A DNA stretch of 43,992 nucleotides, taken from assembly GCF_012910905.1 (NCBI RefSeq), contig NZ_WTVN01000035.1:1-43992 (forward strand). Direction: 5' to 3'. The notes beneath the pieces are model-generated. The model had not been told where the DNA came from. It saw nothing but the letters and a program-made list of their open reading frames with translations, and searched no databases. This document shows, piece after piece, positions 30,277-39,379 of this stretch. Origin of the DNA: Aromatoleum toluvorans (GTDB lineage Bacteria; Pseudomonadota; Gammaproteobacteria; Burkholderiales; Rhodocyclaceae). Each line of letters starts with the position of its first letter. Position 1 is the first letter of the stretch. Made by a program: the position numbers and the translations under genes.

Positions 30277-32054
30277 GCGCCCTCTCCTTTCACGGCGCCG
30301 ACTTCCTGCGGGAAGAAGCGCAGCACCGATTGCATCGGGTTCGGCGCGGCCTGTCCGAGGCCGCAGATCGAGGCGTCCATCATCGTCCGCCCGAGTTCCT
30401 TGAGGAGCCCCGCGTCCCACTGCGGCGCCTTCATCAGTGCCGCCGCCTTGGCGGTGCCGACGCGACAGGGCGTGCATTGGCCGCAGGATTCGTGGGCGAA
30501 GAATTCCATCGCGTTCTCGGCGAGGAGCCGCGCCTGGTCGTGCTGCGAGAACACGACGATCGCCGCCGAGCCGATGAAGCAGCCGTGGGGCGCGAGGGTG
30601 TCGAAGTCGAGCGGCACGTCGGCGAGGCTCGCCGGCAGGATGCCGCCCGAGGCGCCGCCGGGGAAATAGCCGTACAGCGCGTGGCCGGGGAGCATGCCGC
30701 CACAGTGTTCATCGATGAGCTCGCGCAGCGTGATGCCCGCGTCGGTGACGACGACGCCCGGCTTCGCGACGCGGCCACTCACCGAGAAGCTCCTGAGGCC
30801 CTTCCTGCCGTTGCGGCCGAAGCTCGCGAACCAGTCGCCGCCCTTCTCGACGATGTCCCTGACCCACCACAGCGTCTCGAGGTTGTGCTCGAGCGTCGGG
30901 CGGCCGAAGAGGCCGACTTCGGCGACGTAGGGCGGGCGCAGGCGCGGCATGCCGCGCTTGCCTTCGATCGATTCGATCATCGCCGACTCCTCGCCGCACA
31001 CGTAGGCGCCGGCGCCGCGGCGCAGTTCGATCGGCGGCAGGTCCGGCCACGCGGCACGCACGCGCTCGAGTTCCTCGGCGAGCAGGCGCCGCAGCGCGGG
31101 GTATTCGTCACGGATGTAGATCCAGATGCCGGCGATGCCGACGGCGCGCGCGGCGATCAGCATGCCTTCGATGAAGCGGTGCGGGTCGGTCGCGAGGTAG
31201 TGACGATCCTTGAAAGTGCCGGGCTCGCCTTCGTCGATGTTCACGGCCATGTTGCGCGGCGCGGGCTGGGCGGCGACGGTGCGCCACTTGCGTGCGGCCG
31301 GGAAACCGGCGCCGCCGAGGCCGCGCAGCCCCGCGTGGTCGAGCGCCTGGATGATCGAATCGGTAGCGCGCTCGCCGCTGCGCACCGCTTCCCACAGCGC
31401 GTAGCCGCCGGCCGCGCGGTAAGCGTCGAAGCGGATCGCCTCCGGCAAGGATTCGTCGCGTTCGCCGCTGGCGACGACCGCCGCGACCTTGTCGGCATCG
31501 GCGTTGAGCACCGGCTTCTGCCCGACGACCGCGACCGGCGCGCTGTCGCAGCGGCCGACACAGGGCACGCGCTGCACGCGCACGTCCGCGCCGAGGCGGG
31601 TCGCGAGCGACGCGGCGAGTTCCGCGCCGCCCGCCATCGCACAGCCGAGCGAGTCGCACACGCGCACCGTCAGCGCGGGCGGCGCTTCCGCACCGCTCGG
31701 GACGAAATCGAAGTGGTGGTAGAAGGTCGCGACCTCGAACACTTCGGCGCGCGCGAGCTTCAGCGCCTCGGCGAGCGCGGCGAGATGGTCGGCGAAGAGT
31801 GCGCCGTGCGCGTCCTGCAGGCGGTGCAGGTACTCGATCAGGCGGTCGGCGCGCGGCGTGACGCCGGCGTCGCGGTCGGGCGCGAGCGCCGCGGCGGCCG
31901 CGGCCAGCGCGGATTCGGGCAGCGGTTCGCGCTTGCGACCGCGCTCCCCGCCGCCCTTCCCGACTTTTCCACCACGACCTCCTCCTGAACCGTCGGGACG
32001 ACTGCCCGCTGTCCGTTCCGTCGTCCTGCCTGCCTGTTCCGCGATGTTCGCCAT
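30273..32054 (-). CDS. NADH-binding diaphorase subunit of formate dehydrogenase (NuoE-NuoF/FdsG-FdsB fusion)
   Basis: This 593-residue protein joins two usually separate subunits. Residues about 65-190 are a NuoE/FdsG-type thioredoxin-like domain with [2Fe-2S] ligands Cys133, 138, 165 and 169. Residues about 205-585 are NuoF/FdsB-like: GLGGAGFPAARKW (246-257) for FMN/NADH, RGAGAYVCGEESAMIESIEG, and the [4Fe-4S] CGQCTPC motif (Cys524, 527, 530 and 564). It takes electrons from FdsA to NAD. The first 45 residues are Gly/Arg-rich, outside the usual fold. The next gene overlaps by four bases. A lysR gene lies upstream on the same strand. Confidence 0.9.
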   Translation of the reverse strand: MANIAEQAGRTTERTAGSRPDGSGGGRGGKVGKGGGERGRKREPLPESALAAAAAALAPDRDAGVTPRADRLIEYLHRLQDAHGALFADHLAALAEALKLARAEVFEVATFYHHFDFVPSGAEAPPALTVRVCDSLGCAMAGGAELAASLATRLGADVRVQRVPCVGRCDSAPVAVVGQKPVLNADADKVAAVVASGERDESLPEAIRFDAYRAAGGYALWEAVRSGERATDSIIQALDHAGLRGLGGAGFPAARKWRTVAAQPAPRNMAVNIDEGEPGTFKDRHYLATDPHRFIEGMLIAARAVGIAGIWIYIRDEYPALRRLLAEELERVRAAWPDLPPIELRRGAGAYVCGEESAMIESIEGKRGMPRLRPPYVAEVGLFGRPTLEHNLETLWWVRDIVEKGGDWFASFGRNGRKGLRSFSVSGRVAKPGVVVTDAGITLRELIDEHCGGMLPGHALYGYFPGGASGGILPASLADVPLDFDTLAPHGCFIGSAAIVVFSQHDQARLLAENAMEFFAHESCGQCTPCRVGTAKAAALMKAPQWDAGLLKELGRTMMDASICGLGQAAPNPMQSVLRFFPQEVGAVKGEGA

Positions 32055-32187
32055 ATCGTTCGCCGCCTATGCCATTGCGCCACGCCACCACGCGGGATGA
32101 ATATCCGCCCCGCGCAAGCCCCTGCAGCCCGGTCGGCCGAACGATAGTGCAGCCCCGCGGGCAAGAAAAGCGGAATCTGCCGAAGGC

Positions 32188-33087
32188 CTATTCGCTTTTT
32201 CCGAACGGCCCGGCGAGTGCGTGCGCCGCCGCGAGCACGGCATCGACCAGCGGCGAACTCGGCTCGCGCCTGAGGGTCACGAGCCCCGTCTCCCACGCCA
32301 CCGACGGTTTCACCAGCGGCAGCACACGCAGTTCCGACGAGGCGCCGACGAGTCCCAGCACGCTGCGCGGCAGAATCGTAGACCAGCGCCCGGTACGAAC
32401 GTGCGCGAGCAGGCTCAGGATCGAGTTCGTCTCCAGCCCGACGTGCGGCATGCACTCGAGGCCCTCGAACACCCGGTCGATGGTCTGGCGGTTCTGCATG
32501 TCGCGCGACAGCAGGCACAGCGGCTGGCGCGCCGCCGCCTCCCACGCGATCGCCTCGCCGGCCGGCAGCGCGGACGCGGCCGTGAGGAACACGAGCTGCT
32601 CGCGCCACAGCGCACAATATTGCAGATCCGGCGCGTCGGCGGAATGCGCATACACGACGCCGGCTTCGAGCTCGAAGTTGCGCAGCGCGTTGAGGATCGC
32701 CTGCGTGCTCGCCGAATGCACCTCGATCGCAACCGCCGGATGCGCGTCGGCAAAGGCCTCGGTCAGCGACGCGACGACCGGCAGCGCGGTCGGGATCACG
32801 CCGATGCGCAGCGGCCCGCGCAGCCCGTCGCGCAGCATCCCGAGCTCGTGGCGCAGGTCGTCGGCACCGGCCGCGACGCGCTTCGCATGTGCGACGACGC
32901 ATTCGCCCTCCGGCGTCAGGCCGGCGAAGCGCTGGCCGCGCACGACCAGCGCGACGCCCAGCTCGTCCTCCAGGTCGCGGATCGCCGCCGACAGCGTCGA
33001 CGGCGACACGTGGCAGCTCTCGGCGGCCTTGCCGAAATGCCGTTCGCGCGCGAGGGCGAGGAGATAGAGGTATTTGCGGGCGATCAC
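32188..33087 (-). CDS. LysR-family transcriptional regulator
   Basis: The 299-residue protein starts VIARKYLYLLALARERHFG, the LysR helix-turn-helix, with KAAESCHVSPSTLSAAIRDLE as recognition region. The ligand domain follows (GPLRIGVIPTALPVVASL, and the C-terminal lobe). GTG 33087 gives the normal LysR length; upstream readings to 33324 are arbitrary. In Cupriavidus a LysR-type regulator, FdsR, controls fds; this gene sits immediately upstream of the formate dehydrogenase genes and is a fair candidate for that role. It is not divergent from fds as in the classical layout, so this is inference. Confidence 0.88.
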   Translation of the reverse strand: MIARKYLYLLALARERHFGKAAESCHVSPSTLSAAIRDLEDELGVALVVRGQRFAGLTPEGECVVAHAKRVAAGADDLRHELGMLRDGLRGPLRIGVIPTALPVVASLTEAFADAHPAVAIEVHSASTQAILNALRNFELEAGVVYAHSADAPDLQYCALWREQLVFLTAASALPAGEAIAWEAAARQPLCLLSRDMQNRQTIDRVFEGLECMPHVGLETNSILSLLAHVRTGRWSTILPRSVLGLVGASSELRVLPLVKPSVAWETGLVTLRREPSSPLVDAVLAAAHALAGPFGKSE

Positions 33088-33265
33088 GACGCTCAGGATA
33101 CGGGCTCCGCCCGCGCCTCGCCACCCGCGGGCCACCTCCGTGCCACTCGCACGGGCGCCCGTCAGCGCATGCGATTGCCGGCGCGCAACGATTCCATGCG
33201 AAACAGCGCCGGCAGCTTCAGTAAAATAGCGGGTTTTCCTGCACCGCAACGAAGGAATTCCCAGC

Positions 33266-34909
<1,644 letters not shown>

Positions 34910-34932
34910 GACTCCGCACGGATCCGACATCA

Positions 34933-35532
34933 ATGAAGCGCATTCCGCCTCCGGCCGCCCCTCGAAACGCCGCAGCCCGCCCGCTCCGGGCTGCGCTGCT
35001 CGCGCTGACCCTGCTCGGCACGCAGGCCCCGTCCGCACACGCGGAGGGGCCGCAGGCCCCGCTGTCGACGATCGCCGCGCTCGACGTGCCGCGCTACATG
35101 GGCACGTGGTACGAGATCGCCAGGTACCCGAACCGCTTCCAGCGCCACTGCGTCGGCTTCACCCACGCAGAGTACCGCCTGCAGGAGGACGGACGGGTGC
35201 GCGTGGCGAACCGCTGCCGCAACGCCGAGGGGCGCGTCGTCGAGGCGATCGGTGCCGCGCGGCAGCTCGGGGCGGCCGATTCGCCCCGCCTCGAAGTGCG
35301 CTTCGCCCCGGCCTGGCTGTCCTTCCTCCCCGCGGTGTGGGGCGACTACTGGGTGATCGACCTCGACGCGGACTACCGCCTCGCGGCCGTGAGCGAACCG
35401 CGGCGCGAATACCTGTGGATCCTGTCGCGCACGCCGACCGTCGCCCCGCAGGCCCTGGAAGCGCTGCGCACGCGCCTCGCGGCGCGGGGCTTCGACCTGT
35501 CGCGGCTGGAGATGACGCGGCAGGAGGACTGA
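34933..35532 (+). CDS. Exported lipocalin family protein (Blc-like)
   Basis: A 199-residue protein with a signal peptide (about 1-36, ending SAHAEG) and the lipocalin fingerprint YMGTWYEIARYPNRFQ, followed by the FTHAEYRLQEDGRVRV and GDYWVIDLDADYRLAAV strands and EYLWILSRTP at the C-terminus. It lacks a lipobox, so it is probably soluble periplasmic rather than an outer-membrane lipoprotein as Blc is. Bacterial lipocalins bind fatty acids or lysolipids and respond to envelope stress. It may share a transcript with gpmI. ATG 34933 was chosen for the signal peptide. Confidence 0.87.
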   Translation: MKRIPPPAAPRNAAARPLRAALLALTLLGTQAPSAHAEGPQAPLSTIAALDVPRYMGTWYEIARYPNRFQRHCVGFTHAEYRLQEDGRVRVANRCRNAEGRVVEAIGAARQLGAADSPRLEVRFAPAWLSFLPAVWGDYWVIDLDADYRLAAVSEPRREYLWILSRTPTVAPQALEALRTRLAARGFDLSRLEMTRQED

Positions 35533-35540
35533 ATCCGCAC

Positions 35541-35555
35541 CGGGTTCGGAACCCG
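35541..35555 (+). terminator. Weak hairpin after lipocalin
   Basis: CGGGTT and AACCCG pair around a CGG triplet nine bases after the stop. The stem is short and no T tract follows. Confidence 0.25.
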
Positions 35556-35711
35556 CGTGAAGCTGTCGGCGCCGTCTTCCCCACGGCGCGCGCCGGAGCG
35601 AGCGCAGCTCTCCTCGCATCCTGCGCGCCCCCTGTCACGTCCGATTTGGACCAAGGCGACAAGCCCGGCGCGAAGGGTATATAGTTGCCAGGTCAATCAT
35701 TGGACAGATCA

Positions 35712-36383
35712 ATGAATAATACATATCTCTCGCCCACCGCGCTGATCGACAGCGACCACCCCGAAGTCCTCGCGTTCGCGAAAACGCATTGCCAAGGCGA
35801 CGACGTGCGCGAGCGCGCCGTGGCGCTGTATTACGCCGTGCGCGACGGCTTCCGCTACGATCCCTATCGCATCGACCTGTCGGAAACCGGCATGAAGGCG
35901 AGCAGCGTCCTTGCCACCGGCGCGGGCTGGTGCGTGCCGAAAGCCACGCTGCTGGCCGCGGTGTGCCGTGCAGTGGGCATTCCCGCGCGCCTCGGTTACG
36001 CCGACGTGCGCAACCACCTCAGCACCGAACGCATGCGCCAGACGATCGGCTCGGACCTCTACCGCTGGCACGGCTACACCGAGATCCTCATCGACGGCGA
36101 CTGGTACAAGGCCACGCCGGCGTTCAACCTCGCCCTGTGCGAACGTTTCGGCCTGCTGCCGCTGGAATTCGACGGCCGCAGCGACTCGATCTATCACGCC
36201 TTCGACCGCAGCGGCAATCAGCACATGGAGTACGTGCACCAGCGCGGGCATTTCCCCGACGTGCCGCTGTCGCAGATGACCGCGGATTTCCGCACGCATT
36301 ACCCGCTGTGGCTGGAGCAGGCGGAGCAGATGCGCGCGGCGGATTTTCTCGCGGACGTGGAAAGGGAAAACCAGCCCGCGTAA
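35712..36383 (+). CDS. Transglutaminase-like cysteine peptidase domain protein
   Basis: The 223-residue protein (MNNTYLSPTALIDSDHPEVL) has a transglutaminase-core fold. The probable catalytic cysteine lies in GAGWCVPKATLLAA (Cys74) and the histidine in YRWHGYTEI (His120). The third residue is less clear: the segment after DGDWY reads KATPAFN, where many members have an aspartate. Members act as cysteine peptidases or amidases; no substrate is known. There is no signal peptide, so it is likely cytoplasmic. Start 35712 is chosen over 35685 because the domain begins close to it; ribosome site weak. Confidence 0.8.
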   Translation: MNNTYLSPTALIDSDHPEVLAFAKTHCQGDDVRERAVALYYAVRDGFRYDPYRIDLSETGMKASSVLATGAGWCVPKATLLAAVCRAVGIPARLGYADVRNHLSTERMRQTIGSDLYRWHGYTEILIDGDWYKATPAFNLALCERFGLLPLEFDGRSDSIYHAFDRSGNQHMEYVHQRGHFPDVPLSQMTADFRTHYPLWLEQAEQMRAADFLADVERENQPA

Positions 36384-36396
36384 CCTGCAATAACCC

Positions 36397-36411
36397 GGGG
36401 GCATCGCCCCC
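36397..36411 (+). terminator. G/C hairpin after the transglutaminase-like gene
   Basis: GGGGGC and GCCCCC pair around an ATC loop, 14 bases after the stop. No T tract, so termination is only likely. Confidence 0.35.
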
Positions 36412-36697
36412 CGCGGGGGAACCTGCGCGCGCTCGCGGCAGGCAACCCCGAGACACCTGACCGGTCGGGTCGCAGCCCCCTGCGCGGGCGGCCCGACGCC
36501 CGTGATCAACGGGTCGAGGCAAGACGATCACCGCCGCCGCGATCCGCAGTGGTAGTCGTCCTCCCGCTGGTGGCGCACAGCCACCACCCCGGCATACGCC
36601 CTCTTCACCCGATGATCGGGGCGCGTCCCCCTGCCGCCCCGCCGCCGAAATTCCTGTGCCCGTCATCGTTGGCAGCAATCGCGTTCGGTGACCCGCT

Positions 36698-36770
36698 CCC
36701 CAGCCATGGGGGGCATGGGTCAAATCCCCCCCGGCCGTGGGGAGACGTGGGTCAAGTCCCCAGCCGCGGG
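36698..36770. repeat. Imperfect 30-base tandem repeat, about 2.4 copies
   Basis: CCCCAGCCATGGGG...ATGGGTCAAAT (36698-36725) is followed by CCCCCGGCCGTGGGG...GTGGGTCAAGT (36728-36757) and a third partial copy, CCCCAGCCGCGGG. Each copy contains a small CCCC.../GGGG inverted repeat and the shared box TGGGTCAA. It could be a REP-like or operator element. Confidence 0.5.
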
Positions 36771-36984
36771 CCGTACGCGGAGCCGCGCAAGGCAATCTCC
36801 CTGTCATTACCCAAAACGAGCAAACCCAATCAGATATGGCTTTTTTCATGTTGCGTCGCCATCGGCATAAGCGGTGGCACGGCGGTTGCTGAGACGGGGC
36901 GAACCTTGGGGCTAGAAGATTTCCAGAACTGGCTGTTGGTTCGACACAAGAAACCCCCCGTGCACGGAAACAGGAGAGCCAATA

Positions 36985-39340
36985 ATGAAAGCGCAAAAAC
37001 TGAAGCTGATCGCCGCCCTGGTGGCCCTCGCCTGCAGCGTCCCGGCCCAGGCCGTCCTGGAGCGTGTCGGACCGGTCAGCAACGCCCCCTCCGTCGGCGG
37101 CTACCCCGCCTGGTACGAAGACACCACCGGGCTGGCCCTGGAATTCTGCAGTCCCAAGAACCAGGCGGAAGTGGACGGCGGCTGGTGCCTCCTTCTCTCC
37201 CCCGACGTGCCGGTGGTGCCGGAGGTCTTCCCCGCCTCCTTCTTCGACGAGCACTTCTACTGGGCCGCCGGCGCCACCCTGGCCCACGGGACCCAGACCC
37301 GGGGCGTGTTCACCACGGCCATGGAAGCGGCCTTTGCCAACGGCCCGGCGATTCCCGGCGACCAGATCACCTTCGCCCGCATCCGCATGGTGTTCACGCC
37401 GGTCCCGGCCACCGGAACCTACCGGATCATCCACCCCTTTGGCGAGGATACGGTCTTCGCCGAGGCGGGCGGGAGGATTTTCTATACCGAAGACGTGGCG
37501 GTGCCCTGCGCCACGGGCTTCGACTGCCCGCTCAACGGCCGGGTCGGCCCCTTCCTGCTGCCTTCCGACGTTCCCGGCGGCGCCGAGATGCCGCCCCTGA
37601 CGGCGACCAACCCGGCGCCCGACAAGAACCCCGCGCACTTCGGCGGCACCTTCGCGGCGACCCCCTACCCGGGCACCGGCAATGCCTACATCGCCGATCC
37701 CGCCCGCCAGGGGCCGGTGACCGGCAGCCCCCTGCCCAACTTCACCGACTCCAGCGGCGCGTCCCGCAACCACAACATCGTCCGCCTCGAAGGGCCGGTC
37801 GGGTCCAACCTGGGCGGCCCGGGCATCGACTTCCTGGAATCCACCGACTTCGCCCTGATGGGTCGCGCTTATACCGGCGCCATGCCGGGCCAGGTGAGCG
37901 TCAAGCGCGCGAGCTACCAGCGCAGCGCCGCCGGCAACCAGCTGGACGTCATCGCCACCGCCGTCGAGGCGAGCCAGGGCCGCATGCCCGCCGGTCCCCG
38001 CCCGATCCAGGCGTCGCCCCAGCTCTCGTTCTTCGACGCCCCCTGCGCGGGGGCCGTGGACCCGGTGACGGGGGCTATCATCCCGCCCTTCGGCGCCCCG
38101 GCGGCGGCCACCGAGACGCAGATGTTCGCCGCCAGCGGCAGCCACTGGGGACAGATCAAGCCGACCCTCATTCCCGCCGCGGTGTGCGTCAAGGACGCCA
38201 GCGCCCGGGACGTGAACGGCAACCTGCCCCACCTACACCCCCCATGCGGTGTCGGATGAGGTCGCCATTACCCAGGCGACCTTCGACCCCGCCGCCGGCG
38301 CCCTCACGGTGGCCGCCGCCTCCAGCGACACCGTCCTGCCCCCCGTCCTGAGCGTTGGCTTCGGCGCCTTCCGCGGCAACCTGGTGAACGGCAGCCTGGT
38401 GGTGCCCACCGTGGCCCCCCCGGCCAACCTGCGGGTCTTCTCCGCCGCAGGCGGCAGCAACAAGGCCCAGGTGACGACCGCCGCCGCTGCCGGCGTCCCC
38501 GCGCCCACCGGCTCCCCGGTGGCGGTGCCCGACAGCTACACCTTCGCCGAGGACGCGGGGCTTCAGCTTCTCGCCCCCCTGACCAACGACCTCAACGCCG
38601 CTGGCGGCACCGTGACCCTCACCACGCCCCCGCGCCTGGGCACCGCCGTGCTCAATCCGGACGGCACCGTGGCCTATACCGCGAACCCCAACGCCAACGG
38701 CGCCGACGGCTTCACCTACACGGTGACCGCGGGCGCCCAGGTCTCCAACACCGGCACCGTGACCCTCAACATCACGCCGGTGAACGATCTCCCGGTGGCA
38801 GGGAATAACTCGGCGTCCGCCCTGGTGAACGTGCCCGTCACCATCGACGTGCTGGCCAACGACACCGACCCCGACGGCTTCGCCGACATCGTCGCGGTGG
38901 CGGCCCTCACGCCGCCCACCCCGGCGGGCGCCACGGTGAGCCTGGCGGGCCGGCTGGTGACCTTGAGCGCCACCGCGGGCGGCACCTACAGCTTCACCTA
39001 CAAGCCGCAGGATGCGGCGGGCGCGGTGTCCGCCAACACGGGGGTCGTGACCGTGCAGGTGGCCGCCGCCGAGACCTCCACCTTCACCAAGTCGGAGTAC
39101 GTGGTAAGCAAGGGCCAGCTCATCGCCTCGGGCAGCATCCTGCCCGCCGCCAGCCAGACGGTCACGGTGGAGTTCGCCGATGCCGCGGGCACCGTGCTGG
39201 GCCTCGCAGGCACCGTGGCGGTGGACGGCGCGGGGAACTGGGCGATCAAACCGCTGATCGCCCGGCCCGCGGGGGCAACTGCCCTCAAGGCCACCACCAA
39301 CAACGGCACGGTCAAGACCGCCCCCCTCGCCCTCAAGTAA
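36985..39340 (+). pseudogene. Large secreted protein with cadherin/Ig-like repeats, copy 1, frameshifted
   Basis: Two adjacent frames (36985-38259 and an out-of-frame continuation to 39340) together match the intact downstream paralogue over its full length. It has a signal peptide (MKAQKLKLIAALVALACSVP) and an unrecognised N-terminal region with conserved cysteine pairs. Two bacterial cadherin/Ig-like repeats with VLANDTDPDG follow. The break lies at a CCCC run (38227-38230): the first frame ends in NLPHLHPPCGVG, while removing one C restores TYTPHAVSDEV, the counterpart of AYYAHQVSDEI. Without the extra base the protein would be about 784 residues. AGGAGAG ribosome site at 36971. Function unknown; probably a cell-surface or extracellular protein. 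Either a real mutation or a sequencing error. Confidence 0.8.
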
Positions 39341-39379
39341 CGGGACCCACGGACCAATCCGCCCTCAGGAGCCACAATT

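Larger units (their letters stand above)
36384..36984. other. 600-base intergenic region before the secreted paralogues
   Basis: No coding frame is convincing. It holds a hairpin just after the transglutaminase stop, an imperfect 30-base tandem repeat at 36698-36770 and, further right, an A/T-rich stretch at about 36835-36850. The ribosome site AGGAGAG (36971-36977) at the end serves the next gene. No riboswitch class was recognised. Confidence 0.5.

Noticed and set aside
27718-30669. 983-codon plus-strand reading frame
   Set aside because: It is the complement of the formate dehydrogenase subunit and lacks any domain, while the minus strand encodes all Fe-S and molybdopterin motifs.
36698-36770. 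CRISPR array
   Set aside because: Units follow each other without unique spacers, copies are only two and a half, and no cas gene is present.
36835-36960. Possible c-di-GMP riboswitch upstream of the secreted paralogues
   Set aside because: The core conserved bases of the GEMM fold were looked for and are not present.
38249-39340. Separate gene starting at GTG 38249
   Set aside because: The start has no ribosome site and the product begins in the middle of a domain homologous to copy 2, so it is the second half of the broken gene.
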